From: Breoghania sp963678585
GTDB lineage: Bacteria; Pseudomonadota; Alphaproteobacteria; Rhizobiales; Stappiaceae
Direction of reading: 5' to 3'
NCBI GenBank assembly: GCA_963678585.2
Contig: CAXXGA010000001.1
Location: 558,001-622,000, forward strand
DNA: 64,000 nucleotides
Made by a program: the position numbers and the translations under genes. This document shows positions 51,457 to 60,584 of this stretch, piece by piece (the first letter of the stretch is position 1; every line of letters begins with the position of its first letter). The notes under the pieces were generated by a model, which was not told the DNA's origin, ran no database searches, and saw only the letters and a list, made by a program, of their open reading frames with translations.

Positions 51457-52458
51457 CTAGCTTGCAGGCGCGGCCTTCATATCAGCGGCGATCTCGCGCC
51501 AGCGCGAGCAACGGACGGAACGGCCTTCGACCGTTTCGCTCGAAGGCACATGCGCCGCACAGGCCTCCACCGCATATTTGCAGCGCGTGTTGAAGGCGCA
51601 GCCCGGCGGCACCTTGCGCACGCTCGGCGGATCGCCGGTGATCATCTCCGCGCGCTCAAGCTGGCCCGCCTTGAGGGAGGGGGCTGCGTCAAGGAGCGCC
51701 TGCGTATAGGGATGGCGCGGACCGGCAAAGACATCCTCGGTCTTTCCCAGTTCCACGATCCGGCCCAGATACATGATCGCCACCCGGTCGCACATGCGGC
51801 GCACGACCGACAGATCGTGGCTGATGAAGAGATAGGTGAGACCGAAACGGTCGCGGATATCTCGCATCAATTGCAGCACTGTCGCCTGTACGGAGAGATC
51901 CAGCCCGGATGTCGGCTCATCGAGAATGATGATGCGCGGATTGAGGATCAGCGTGCGGGCAAGGCCGATGCGGCGCTGCTGGCCGCCCGACAATTCATGC
52001 GGATAGCGACGTTTGAAGGAGGCCGCGAGACCGACGGCCTCCAGCATCTCGTCAATGCGGCGTTCGCGCTCCTTCCCGTCGTTCACGCCATAAATACGCA
52101 GCCCCTCATCCAGAATGCCGCCGACGCGCCACCACGGATCGAGGGCAGCGCCGGGATCCTGATGGACATACTGGATATCCTTGCGCAAACGCCGGGCCTG
52201 ACGCGGATCGACGCCGGAGACCTCGCGTCCCTGCAAGGTGATATCGCCGGAGGCCTCGCGGTAGAGGCCGAGAACGGTCTTGGCCAGCGTGGACTTGCCG
52301 CAACCGGATTCCCCGACGAGCCCGAGCACTTCGCCCTCGGCAAGATCGAAGCTCACCTCGTTCACCGCCGTCACCGGGGGCGCTGCGGGCGAGAGAAACT
52401 TCTTCGGCGCCTGAAATTGCGTGACGATCTTGCTGATCTCGAGAATGGGCTTAGTCAT
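51457..52458 (-). CDS. dppF: Dipeptide/oligopeptide ABC transporter ATPase (DppF type)
   Basis: A 333-residue ABC ATPase. Walker A is GESGCGKSTLAKT, the signature is LSGGQQRRIGLARTL, and Walker B is RIIILDEPTSGLD. The oligopeptide C-terminal extension (HPYTQALLDAAPS; CAFNTRCKYAVEAC) has four Cys typical of this subgroup. It is the last gene of the dpp operon, overlapping dppD by four bases (ATGA), with GGAGG before the ATG. Confidence 0.93.
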   Translation of the reverse strand: MTKPILEISKIVTQFQAPKKFLSPAAPPVTAVNEVSFDLAEGEVLGLVGESGCGKSTLAKTVLGLYREASGDITLQGREVSGVDPRQARRLRKDIQYVHQDPGAALDPWWRVGGILDEGLRIYGVNDGKERERRIDEMLEAVGLAASFKRRYPHELSGGQQRRIGLARTLILNPRIIILDEPTSGLDLSVQATVLQLMRDIRDRFGLTYLFISHDLSVVRRMCDRVAIMYLGRIVELGKTEDVFAGPRHPYTQALLDAAPSLKAGQLERAEMITGDPPSVRKVPPGCAFNTRCKYAVEACAAHVPSSETVEGRSVRCSRWREIAADMKAAPAS

Positions 52459-53468
52459 TGCGCGTCCTCCTTCTCGCGAAGGACGCAGGCCACGCGATGA
52501 TCCTCTCCGTCCATGAAATTCAGGGGCGGGCGTCGCAACGCGCATTTCTCACGGAAACTGTCGCAACGCGGACCGAAACGGCAGCCCGGTGGCGGCGCGA
52601 GGGGAGACGGCACCTGCCCCGGGATACCCGCGATGCCCTCCGACTTTTCCGGATGGCACCCGATGAGCCGCTGCGTATAGGGGTGAAGCGGCGCATCGAT
52701 GATGGAGGCGGTCGGGCCGGTCTCGATGGTCTGGCCGGAATACATCACCGAGACCCGGTCGCAGATCTGTGCGATCACGCCGAAATCATGGGTAACGAAA
52801 AGCATGGAGGCGTCATTTTCCTGCATCAGGTCACGCAGGATCTTGAGGATCTGCATTTGCGTCGTCACATCGAGCGCGGTCGTCGGTTCATCGGCCAGAA
52901 TGAGTTTCGGCTTGGACGCAAGGGCGGCTGCGATCAGCAGACGCTGGCGCTGGCCGCCGGAGAACTGGTGCGGGTAGCGGTCGAGCGCGTTTTCCGCATC
53001 CGGCACCTGAACGGCGCGCAGAAGTTCCACCAGTTGCTCGCGCGCCTTGCGGCGGAAGCGCGCCGTCAGGGCCGCGCCGGGTTCCTCGCCCGGAAGGCCG
53101 TTCCAACGCAGCACTTCCGTCAGTTGCTTGCCGACCTTGAAGACCGGATTGAACGCCAGAAAGGGATCCTGCGGGATGAAGCTGATGCCGCCGCCGCGGA
53201 TGCGCTTGCGGCGCTCGGGCACGGACATGCTCAGAAGATCATCGCCCTCGAACAGGATCTGGCCGTCATCGACCACCGCCTGACGGGGCAGGATGCCGAG
53301 GATGGTCTTCATGAGGGTCGATTTTCCGCAGCCCGATTCACCGGCGATGCCGAGCACCTGACCGTGGGCGAGATCGAAATCGACGTGATCGAGGATCTGC
53401 GCCCGACCCTCGTCGGTCGGCACGGAGATCTTCAGGTTCCTGACGGAAAGGATCGGTGTCTCGGTCAT
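52455..53468 (-). CDS. dppD: Dipeptide/oligopeptide ABC transporter ATPase (DppD type)
   Basis: A 337-residue ABC ATPase. Walker A is GESGCGKSTLMKT, the signature is FSGGQRQRLLIAAAL and Walker B is KLILADEPTTALD. The C-terminal oligopeptide domain (HPYTQRLIGCHPE; CRFGPRCDSFREKC) is present. The ATG at 53468 overlaps the dppC stop by four bases, so translation is coupled. Confidence 0.94.
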   Translation of the reverse strand: MTETPILSVRNLKISVPTDEGRAQILDHVDFDLAHGQVLGIAGESGCGKSTLMKTILGILPRQAVVDDGQILFEGDDLLSMSVPERRKRIRGGGISFIPQDPFLAFNPVFKVGKQLTEVLRWNGLPGEEPGAALTARFRRKAREQLVELLRAVQVPDAENALDRYPHQFSGGQRQRLLIAAALASKPKLILADEPTTALDVTTQMQILKILRDLMQENDASMLFVTHDFGVIAQICDRVSVMYSGQTIETGPTASIIDAPLHPYTQRLIGCHPEKSEGIAGIPGQVPSPLAPPPGCRFGPRCDSFREKCALRRPPLNFMDGEDHRVACVLREKEDAQ

Positions 53469-54304
53469 CGCGAACGCCTCAGACGGGGGTCGACGAGATC
53501 GCGCAGGCCGTCGCCGAAGAGGTTGAAGCCCAGCACCGTGAGCAGGATGGCAAGACCGGGGAAGGTGGCGAACCACCAGCTTTCCGGCAGGTATTCCCGG
53601 CTTTCGGCAATCGTCAGGCCCCAGTCCGGCGAGGGCGGCGTGGCGCCGATGCCAAGAAAGCCCAGCGTAGCGGCGGTCAGGATGGTGAAGCCCATGCCGA
53701 TGGTCGCACGCACGATGATGGAGGCGGCCACGTTTGGCAGAATATGGGCGGTGATGATGCGCAGCCGGGAGGCCCCTAGCCCTTCCATCGCCTCGATGAA
53801 GAGCGCGGTGCGCACGCGTCTGGTCTCGGCATACACGGTACGGGTGAAGAAGGGCCAATAGGTGAGCGCCAGCGCCAGCATCGCGCTTTCAATTCCGCGC
53901 GACAGGATCTGGGCCACGGCTAGCGCCAGAATGAGCTGGGGAACGGCGAGGAAGATGTCGGTCAGGCGCATGATCGCCTCCGAACCCCAACCGCTCTCGT
54001 AGCCCGCGTAGAGGCCCAGCGGAATGCCGATGACCATGGAGACGGCCACGACGCCGAGCGCGATCATCAGCGCGCCGCGGCTGCCGACGATCACGCGCGA
54101 GAGGATATCGCGGCCCAGATCGTCGGTGCCGAAGGGATGTTCCCAGCTCGGCGGCTGGAGGCGGGTGAGAATGTCGCCGTCATAGACACCATAGGGATCG
54201 GGGACGAGATGCCAGGCGAAGATCGCCACCAGCACCACTGTCACGATGATGACGAGCCCGAGAACCGCCGGAATGTCGCGCAGCAGCTTTTTGACGAGCA
54301 GCAT
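53465..54304 (-). CDS. dppC: Dipeptide/oligopeptide ABC permease (DppC type)
   Basis: A 279-residue inner-membrane permease with about six helices. It starts with the OppC-type N-terminal helix (VLGLVIIVTVVLVAIF) and HPFGTDDLGRDILSRVIVGSR, and has the EAMEGLGASRLRIITAHILPN coupling-loop EAA motif. It lies 3 bp after dppB and overlaps dppD. Confidence 0.94.
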   Translation of the reverse strand: MLLVKKLLRDIPAVLGLVIIVTVVLVAIFAWHLVPDPYGVYDGDILTRLQPPSWEHPFGTDDLGRDILSRVIVGSRGALMIALGVVAVSMVIGIPLGLYAGYESGWGSEAIMRLTDIFLAVPQLILALAVAQILSRGIESAMLALALTYWPFFTRTVYAETRRVRTALFIEAMEGLGASRLRIITAHILPNVAASIIVRATIGMGFTILTAATLGFLGIGATPPSPDWGLTIAESREYLPESWWFATFPGLAILLTVLGFNLFGDGLRDLVDPRLRRSR

Positions 54305-54307
54305 GGG

Positions 54308-55318
54308 TTACATATGCTCCGATACGCGGGGGTCGACCCAGGTGTGAACGAGGTCGACCGCGATGTTCACGAGCGCGTAGATCACGCCGATGACGAGGGT
54401 GACGGCCAGAATGGCCCGGTAGTCGGCGGCGAAGATCACCTGCACGAGATAGGATCCGAGGCCGGGCCAGTCGAAGATGGATTCCACCACGACCGCGCCG
54501 GAAATCATCGAGCCGAACAGAAGGCCGATCTGGGTGATGGGGGTCACCAGCGAGTTGCGCAGGACATAGGGCAGAACGATGCGCCACTTGGGAAAGCCCA
54601 CGGCCTGCTCATAGGCCACGAAATCGCGCTGCATGGTCTCAACGATTGCCGAGCGCGTGAAGCGGGCGATGGTGGCCAGACCGCCGAGCGACAGGGTCAC
54701 GGCGGGCAGGGTGAGATAGCGCAGGGATTGCCAGAAAAGCCCGAAATCACCCGCGATCAGGGAATCGATCAGATAGAAGCCGGTCACATGCGGCGGCCCG
54801 GCTATGCCGACGGCGAGCCGTCCGCGCAAAGGCAGCCAGTTCAGGTCCATGGCAAAGAGAACCTGCAGCATGATCGCGAACCAGAAGGCGGCGACAGCGA
54901 GGCCTGCGACGGACAGAACACGCACGATGTGATCGAAGGCGGAATTGTGCCAGACGGCGGCCAGCGTACCGATGACGATGCCGCCGACGCCCGCCAGAAT
55001 GAGCGCAACGAAGGTCAGCTCGATGGTGGCGGGCAGACGCTGGGCGATGTCGGCCCCGATGGGCCGCATCGAATAGACAGAGACACCGAAATCGCCGTGA
55101 GAGACCTGTTTCAGATAGGTCCAGAACTGCACGACGACCGGATCGTTGTAGCCAAATTGCTCGCGGATGGCCTCGATCTGCTCGACCGTGGCGTTGTCAC
55201 CGGCAAGAGCGGCGGCGGGATCCGTGGGAATAAGCTGCAACATGGTGAAGGTCAGAAGCAGCAGCCCGAACAGAACCGGGATCATCAGCAAGATGCGACG
55301 CAGTACAAACCGCCACAT
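54308..55318 (-). CDS. dppB: Dipeptide/oligopeptide ABC permease (DppB type)
   Basis: A 336-residue permease. The N-terminus WRFVLRRILLMIPVLFGLLLLTF is typical, with DPAAALAGDNAT and the EAA coupling loop (YEQAVGFPKWRIVLPYVLRN). AGGAGGGG stands ten bases before the ATG at 55318. It is separated from dppA by 90 bp that hold a strong hairpin. Confidence 0.93.
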   Translation of the reverse strand: MWRFVLRRILLMIPVLFGLLLLTFTMLQLIPTDPAAALAGDNATVEQIEAIREQFGYNDPVVVQFWTYLKQVSHGDFGVSVYSMRPIGADIAQRLPATIELTFVALILAGVGGIVIGTLAAVWHNSAFDHIVRVLSVAGLAVAAFWFAIMLQVLFAMDLNWLPLRGRLAVGIAGPPHVTGFYLIDSLIAGDFGLFWQSLRYLTLPAVTLSLGGLATIARFTRSAIVETMQRDFVAYEQAVGFPKWRIVLPYVLRNSLVTPITQIGLLFGSMISGAVVVESIFDWPGLGSYLVQVIFAADYRAILAVTLVIGVIYALVNIAVDLVHTWVDPRVSEHM

Positions 55319-55352
55319 GGTGTCAGGTCCCCTCCTGGTGTGCTGAAAGAAC

Positions 55353-55377
55353 ATTCCCGGGGCGAGGCCCCGGGAAT
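55353..55377 (-). terminator. Intercistronic hairpin, dppA-dppB
   Basis: ATTCCCGGGGC (55353-55363) and GCCCCGGGAAT (55367-55377) form a perfect 11-bp stem with a GAG loop 31 bp after dppA. There is no T-run, so it more likely protects the dppA message from decay or partly attenuates than fully terminates. Confidence 0.7.
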
Positions 55378-55408
55378 GCGGAGTTTAAGAATCGAGACTT
55401 TTGCAAGC

Positions 55409-56998
55409 TCAGTCGACGGAAACCCAGCGCATTTCGATACCGGAGCCGACGGGCGAGAACTTGTAGCCCTTGACCCGGTCGGAGATGCCGGAAAGATCGA
55501 CCGTATTGTAGATCCAGATGTCGGCGGCGTCGTCGACGATGATCCGGTCGGCTTCCTCGTAGAGCGTCGCACGCTTGGCCTGATCGGTCTCGGCGCGGGC
55601 GGCACGCAGCAGCTCATCGACCTTGTCGTTCTGGTACCAGGAAGACGCCTTCCAGGTGCCGTGGAACTGGCTGTCATACATCTGGCCGATCCAGTTTTCC
55701 GGATCCACGAAGTAGGTGGAGACCCAGTGCACCCACATGTCGGGGGTGGTGGAAGCCTGCTGTGCCTGCGTGGTCAGCTGAGCCCAGGTGGAGGGCACGA
55801 TTTCCAGGTTCAGGCCGAGCTTGCGCATGCCGGACTGAAGGATCTGGGCCGCCTGTGTGGACTGGGTGTATTCCGACATGATGCCGATCTCGATCTTGCG
55901 ATCGATCGGGGCGCCTTCGGCCTTGGCCGCATCGCACTCCGCCTTGGCCTGGGCCATGTCGAAGGCATAGGGCTCCAGGTCGGCGGGCGCGCCCCAAAGG
56001 TTGTTCGGGATCGGGCCGGCGTTGCGGATGGCCAGGTTCTTCAGCATGACGGTGATGAAGCCGTCATAGTTGAAGGCGTGGCTCAGGCACTTGCGGAAGT
56101 TCTTGTTGTCGAAGGGCGGCTTGGTGTTGTTCATGCGGATCAGCATGATGCGCATGGACTGGTTCTTTTCCACGTGGACGCCGTCGGCCTTTTCCACGCG
56201 TTCGACCTGATCGGTCGGCAGGTAGCTGTCGGTGAGATCGATGTCGCCGTGCAACAGGGCCAGAACACGGGTGGAGGTCTCCGACACGCCCTGCGAGTGG
56301 AGCTTCTCAAGCGGGGCCTTGTTGTGATCCCAGCCCATGAAGTGATCCACGTAACGCGTCATGTCGATGTTTTCCTGCGGACGATAGGTCGCCGGATCGA
56401 TCATGTAAGCGCCGGAACCGGCCTCATGCGTGGAAAGCCACGCCGATCCCCAGTCGTCGCCGGAGGTGTTGGCCTTGACCAGATCCTCGTTGACGATCGC
56501 AACCAGCGGCAGGGCCGACAGGAAGGGAGCGTAGGGCTTGTCGAGAACGAACTGAACGGTCAGGTCGTCGATCTTGGTGACGTTTTCCGCCTTGAGAACC
56601 GGCTTGAACGCGCCGGAAGGCCCCTGGCCGAGGCCGAGCAGGCGCTTGAAGGAATAGACCACGTCGTCGGCGTTGAGCGGGCTGCCGTCGTGGAAGGTGA
56701 CGCCGGGCTTCAGCTTGACCGTCCAGGTCAGTGCATCCGCGCTCGCCTCGTAGGATTCCGCCAGCCAGGGCTCCAGCTTCGGCGGATTTCCCTCGTAGCG
56801 AAACAGTCCGTCATAGGCATTGAGCGCGACCTGCTGGACCGTCACGTCATAGACGGTGTGCGGATCGAGACCCTTGGGCAGGACGGAACCATAGACGAGG
56901 CTGGAGTCCTTCGCCTGAGCCTGTGTCGGCAACGGTGCCGCCGCCATGAAGGCGGTCGCCAAAGCCGCGCCCGCCAGGAGCAACTTCTTCATTCTCAT
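55409..56998 (-). CDS. dppA: Dipeptide/oligopeptide-binding protein (family 5)
   Basis: A 529-residue periplasmic solute-binding protein. The signal peptide is about 1-27 (LLLAGAALATAFMAAAPLPTQA, cut near AQA/KD). Typical features are SLVYGSVLPKGLDPH at the mature start, WTVKLKPGVTFHDGSPLNADDVVYSF, and GEIYD-like DLTDSY elements. It serves DppBCDF downstream. The ATG at 56998 has AAGGGG immediately upstream; in-frame ATGs at 57013 and 56992 are alternatives. The peptide specificity is not readable from sequence. Confidence 0.93.
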   Translation of the reverse strand: MRMKKLLLAGAALATAFMAAAPLPTQAQAKDSSLVYGSVLPKGLDPHTVYDVTVQQVALNAYDGLFRYEGNPPKLEPWLAESYEASADALTWTVKLKPGVTFHDGSPLNADDVVYSFKRLLGLGQGPSGAFKPVLKAENVTKIDDLTVQFVLDKPYAPFLSALPLVAIVNEDLVKANTSGDDWGSAWLSTHEAGSGAYMIDPATYRPQENIDMTRYVDHFMGWDHNKAPLEKLHSQGVSETSTRVLALLHGDIDLTDSYLPTDQVERVEKADGVHVEKNQSMRIMLIRMNNTKPPFDNKNFRKCLSHAFNYDGFITVMLKNLAIRNAGPIPNNLWGAPADLEPYAFDMAQAKAECDAAKAEGAPIDRKIEIGIMSEYTQSTQAAQILQSGMRKLGLNLEIVPSTWAQLTTQAQQASTTPDMWVHWVSTYFVDPENWIGQMYDSQFHGTWKASSWYQNDKVDELLRAARAETDQAKRATLYEEADRIIVDDAADIWIYNTVDLSGISDRVKGYKFSPVGSGIEMRWVSVD

Positions 56999-57088
56999 GT
57001 TCCCCTTGTTCATTCCATTTGCAGTTCGCGAATTCCAGAACATTCACCCGCCGCCGGCCTTTTCACATGCCGGTCTCACAGGCCTTGC

Positions 57089-57131
57089 AGGACGCAAAAC
57101 GTCCTGGGCGCCCGGACCGCTCGCGCGGTCC
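57089..57131 (-). terminator. Tandem hairpins between the M28 peptidase gene and dppA
   Basis: AGGACG-CAAAA-CGTCCT (57089-57105) and GGACCGC-TCGC-GCGGTCC (57114-57131) are two perfect short hairpins in a 194-bp gap. They could attenuate read-through from the peptidase gene into dppA. No T-run is present. Confidence 0.4.
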
Positions 57132-57192
57132 CGACAACCGGGCTTCTCAAGCAGGTTTCCTCACCCCATGCGGACAGACCGGCCCAACTGGC

Positions 57193-58992
57193 TCAGCTCA
57201 GCGTCCGAATGGTGTCGTTGATGACGCCAACGGCATCGGTAAGCGCATCGGCCACCTTGTTCCGTTCACGCACCAGTTTCGTTTCCAGCATCCAGCGGTC
57301 CTCCCCTTCGGGCAGACCCGCCAGTGCGGGAACATCGTAGAGACACGGGATCATCGTGGTCTGCGGCGTATAGCCATAGGGATCCTGACCATAGCTCCCC
57401 TTGGCCGTGCTCTGCAGCGGAACCAGCAGACGACTCAAGCGCTTGAAGGCGCGATTGATGATGCGCGCCGCATCCTCGTCGCCTTCTCCTGCGTCAAATT
57501 TCTCACGCCAGCCGGTCGCCAACGCATCAAGCTCGGCGGCGGCCGTGCAGAAAGACTCCGCCCGCGCAACCGCGCCCGGCAGGCCGACACTCTCACCGGC
57601 GGCGGAAAGCTCCTTCAGGCGGTCCAGCACCTGCTCGGCCACGGGCGTATAGGCGAAAGGCAGGATCGGCGCGGTGCACAACTCCCACAGATAGGAGGCA
57701 TAGATCTGCAAGTGAACGCCCATCCACTCCCAGTCGAGCTTGTCGATGGTGTTGTGGATGGAATGATGCCACCAGCCCAGATCCGCCATGGCGCTTTCGG
57801 CCAGTTCTTTCTCGGTGAAGGCTCCTTCGCCGTGGAACATCGGCACGCCGACGCCGAAGAAGGAGCTGTCACCGTTCTTCACCGCGCGGCTCCAGAAGTT
57901 CTCGCGGCCACCCAGAAGCGACGTCTCGATGCGCTGATGGAAGCTCTTCAGTTCCGCATTGGACGCCGTGCCCCAGCGCGAGGTCGCGCCCACGCAGCCC
58001 GGCTGATCGATCTGGAGATAGGCGCAGGCATGATCGCGCAAGCGGTCCCAGTTGCGGTCGGCAAACCAGCTGGAGCCTGCCATGGTTCCGGTTTCGTGAC
58101 CGGCCCAGAACCCGAAAACGATGTCGCGGCGCAACTCGCCGCGATGCTGCGCGAAGACGCGCGCCAGTTCGTAGACGCAGGCATTGCCGGCGGCATTGTC
58201 GGTGGCGGCTTCGCCGAACCACGAATCCTGATGACCGCCGACCATGATGAAATCGTCCGGCTCCAGTTCGGCTTCGGCCTTCATCTCGCCGACGGTGATC
58301 TGGATCGGTTTCCATGGATTTTCGACATGGGTGCGCAACCAGACGGAAACGTCACCTTCCGCGCACATGTCCTTCAGCTTCAGGCCGGCGGCGCGCGAAA
58401 TGCCGATGCAGGGCAGGACGACCATCTCGGTCTTGAAGGTTTCCGGCGTCGGGTTGCCCCACACGGGCTTGACCGAGCCATAGGGCAGCGCCTCGTTGTC
58501 CGGCGGCCCCCAGTTCATCATCACGCAGCCGATCGCGCCCATCTCGGCGGCGATGCGCTGCTTTTCCTGCCGCGCGGGCGAATAGGACAGCTCCGTCAGG
58601 ATGAGCTTGCCGCGCACATCCTTGCCCTCGTAATCGGCGAAGGCGCCGGAGCCGACATAGACCAGTTCGCCGGAGATACCCTCTTCCAGCGTCAGCGTGC
58701 TGTGGCCCAGCGTATTGGCCTGAATGGAGAGCGACACCGGGGCATCGACACGAAAATCCGCATGATGCGGGAAGCTGACAAGGGCGGGCAGTTCATGAAC
58801 CGCGGTATCGGTCACACCGGCCGCCACCATCGCATCGCGGCTGTATTCCGCCATCCGGCGGCCGTTTTCAGACCCGGCCGCACGGTAGGGAATATCCTTC
58901 ACGATCGTCTCGACGTGCTTGCGGACGTTATCCGCACAGACCTCGTTCACCACGCCGGGCACGACACTCGACTCACCACGCCCCAGTTTCAT
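57193..58992 (-). CDS. M28-family peptidase with PA insert, non-canonical active site
   Basis: A 599-residue protein without a signal peptide. The PA-like domain lies at about 100-220, and the M28 domain resumes with GGHQDSWFGEAATDNAAGN: zinc ligands His254 and Asp265. In FWAGHETGTMAGSSWF the position of the catalytic base Glu is His299, while Glu300 of the second metal site is kept. HHSIHNTIDKLDW gives the final His ligand region. The layout is like glutamate carboxypeptidase II, which removes C-terminal Glu from peptides. It heads the dppABCDF operon on the same strand, and a GntR-type operator lies 14 bp upstream. GAGG stands seven bases before the ATG. Its activity is uncertain. Confidence 0.85.
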   Translation of the reverse strand: MKLGRGESSVVPGVVNEVCADNVRKHVETIVKDIPYRAAGSENGRRMAEYSRDAMVAAGVTDTAVHELPALVSFPHHADFRVDAPVSLSIQANTLGHSTLTLEEGISGELVYVGSGAFADYEGKDVRGKLILTELSYSPARQEKQRIAAEMGAIGCVMMNWGPPDNEALPYGSVKPVWGNPTPETFKTEMVVLPCIGISRAAGLKLKDMCAEGDVSVWLRTHVENPWKPIQITVGEMKAEAELEPDDFIMVGGHQDSWFGEAATDNAAGNACVYELARVFAQHRGELRRDIVFGFWAGHETGTMAGSSWFADRNWDRLRDHACAYLQIDQPGCVGATSRWGTASNAELKSFHQRIETSLLGGRENFWSRAVKNGDSSFFGVGVPMFHGEGAFTEKELAESAMADLGWWHHSIHNTIDKLDWEWMGVHLQIYASYLWELCTAPILPFAYTPVAEQVLDRLKELSAAGESVGLPGAVARAESFCTAAAELDALATGWREKFDAGEGDEDAARIINRAFKRLSRLLVPLQSTAKGSYGQDPYGYTPQTTMIPCLYDVPALAGLPEGEDRWMLETKLVRERNKVADALTDAVGVINDTIRTLS

Positions 58993-59005
58993 TGGAATTC
59001 CTCGA

Positions 59006-59018
59006 ATTGTCAGACAAT
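59006..59018. promoter_or_regulatory. GntR/FCD-type operator before the M28 peptidase gene
   Basis: ATTGTC-A-GACAAT is a perfect 13-bp dyad; its inner TTGTCAGACAA fits the TNGTNNNACNA pattern of FadR/FCD GntR regulators. It lies 14-26 bp upstream of the peptidase ATG and 169 bp before the divergent M20 gene. A GntR/FCD regulator is encoded 1.6 kb away. Confidence 0.65.
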
Positions 59019-59186
59019 CTGATAAACAGACTGACAGGTGCCGATTTTTGTGTCAATTTCGGTCATGCACAAAAATGCGCCGATCCAGAGTCGTTCGCGA
59101 GCACGACTGCACGCAACGCGTGTCCCGCCGAGCGTCATGAAAACCCGCCGATCAGGATCGACGGAAGCATCACCGAGGAGAAATTC

Positions 59187-60356
59187 GTGCTGAACGAGCA
59201 GGAGCAAAAGCTGATCGCGTGGTTCAGGGATCGCGAGGCGGAAATGCTCGCGCTGACCGAAAAGCTGGTGAACATCGACGGCGGGAGCCACGACAAGGCG
59301 GGTGTCGATGCGGTCGGCGAAGCCCTTCAGGAATGGTTCGCCTCACGCGGCATCGCCTGCGAGCGCTTCCCCCTGGAGACATATGCCGACGTCTTCCGCG
59401 CAAGCATCAACGCAGATGCGCCGGGCCGCCAGATCCTGCTCATGGGACACCGCGACACGGTCTTTCCCAAAGGAGAGCCGACCCGCCGTCCCTATCGCAC
59501 TGAAAACGGCCGCGCCTACGGCCCCGGTGCCGCGGACATGAAGTCGGGCATCGTACAGGATGCCTTCGTGCTGGCAGCCTTTGCGGAATTGGGCGGCGCA
59601 CCGGGCCCGCTGACCTGCCTTTTCACAGGCGACGAGGAAATCGGCACCCCCGGCTCAAAGAGCCTCATCACCGAACAGGCGAAGCTTGCGCGCGCGGCCT
59701 TCAATGCCGAGCCCGGTCGCGTCAACGGCAACGTGGTGACCGGACGGCGCGGCGGCGTCTTCTTCAAGTGCGAGGTCTTCGGCAAGGCCGCCCATGCGGG
59801 GCTGAACTTCGCCGCCGGACACAGCGCGATTGCCGAGATCGCAAGCAAGATCATGCGCTGGAGCGCGCTCAACGAGACTTTCACCGCGCGGAACATGACG
59901 CTGAATGTCGGGCTGGTCAGCGGCGGGCAGTCGGTCAACACGGTGGCGCCGCATGCGTCCTGCGAGATCGATCTGCGCTATGTGGAGCCGAAAGACCGCG
60001 CCGACCTTCTGGCCGCCATTCAGGAGATCGCCGACGACTGCAAGGTGACGGGCACCAGCGCGAAGCTTTCCATCGCGGGCGAGTTCCTGCCGTTCAAGCC
60101 GACCGATGAAAGCGAGGCGTTGTTCCGCCACTACCAGAAGGCGGCTGCAGATCTGGGGATCGAACTGGAAGGCGAGTATACGCTGTCCTGCGCAGATTCC
60201 GGTCTCACCTCCGAGGCGGGCGTGCCGACAATTTGTGCGGTCGGACCTGTGGGCGGCGGCGCGCACAGCCCGGAAGAATACATGGAGCTTTCCAGCGTCG
60301 TGCCGCGGGCGCAGGCGGTGGCGCTGACCATCGCGCGGATGCAGCCCGAGAAATGA
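59187..60356 (+). CDS. M20-family carboxypeptidase (CPG2-like)
   Basis: A 389-residue zinc hydrolase of the ArgE/DapE/CPG2 group. Metal and catalytic residues are His88 and Asp90 (MGHRDTVFPKG), Asp117 (GPGAADMKSG), Glu150/Glu151 (TGDEEIGTPGS), Glu176 region (NAEPGR) and a His in GGGAHSPEEY. This resembles glutamate carboxypeptidase (CPG2), which removes glutamate from folates and N-acyl peptides; the substrate here is unproven. The GTG at 59187 has GAGGAG six bases before. It is divergent from the M28-dpp operon. Confidence 0.88.
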   Translation: MLNEQEQKLIAWFRDREAEMLALTEKLVNIDGGSHDKAGVDAVGEALQEWFASRGIACERFPLETYADVFRASINADAPGRQILLMGHRDTVFPKGEPTRRPYRTENGRAYGPGAADMKSGIVQDAFVLAAFAELGGAPGPLTCLFTGDEEIGTPGSKSLITEQAKLARAAFNAEPGRVNGNVVTGRRGGVFFKCEVFGKAAHAGLNFAAGHSAIAEIASKIMRWSALNETFTARNMTLNVGLVSGGQSVNTVAPHASCEIDLRYVEPKDRADLLAAIQEIADDCKVTGTSAKLSIAGEFLPFKPTDESEALFRHYQKAAADLGIELEGEYTLSCADSGLTSEAGVPTICAVGPVGGGAHSPEEYMELSSVVPRAQAVALTIARMQPEK

Positions 60357-60404
60357 CGACTGCCATCGCGCATTGTCGTGCGCAAACTGCGCAAGCTGGT
60401 GCGC

Positions 60405-60422
60405 GCAGATCGCAGGATCTGC
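60405..60422 (+). terminator. Hairpin after the M20 peptidase gene
   Basis: GCAGATC-GCAG-GATCTGC is a perfect 7-bp stem about 50 bp after the stop codon, without a T-run. It is a weak terminator candidate. Confidence 0.35.
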
Positions 60423-60584
60423 ACGCGACGGCTGCAGATCGGGGCGATTGCCGTGTACAAGCACTTTCGGAGTTTGCCTTGCGTCACTGAAACGGCCATC
60501 TTGCCCCGACTGTGACCGGCCCGGCCCGCAAGGGCCACCGCCTGTTTTTCGGAAGACGGCTTTACGCCGGCCCCTTCCCTTGCG

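Noticed and set aside
54137..57340. A 1067-codon open frame on the plus strand opposite dppABC
   Set aside because: It is antisense to five well-supported genes, has His/Asp/Gly-rich content typical of reversed GC-rich coding DNA, and no known domain.
57019..59022. A 667-codon open frame opposite the M28 peptidase gene
   Set aside because: A shadow frame; zinc-site motifs are in the opposite strand product.
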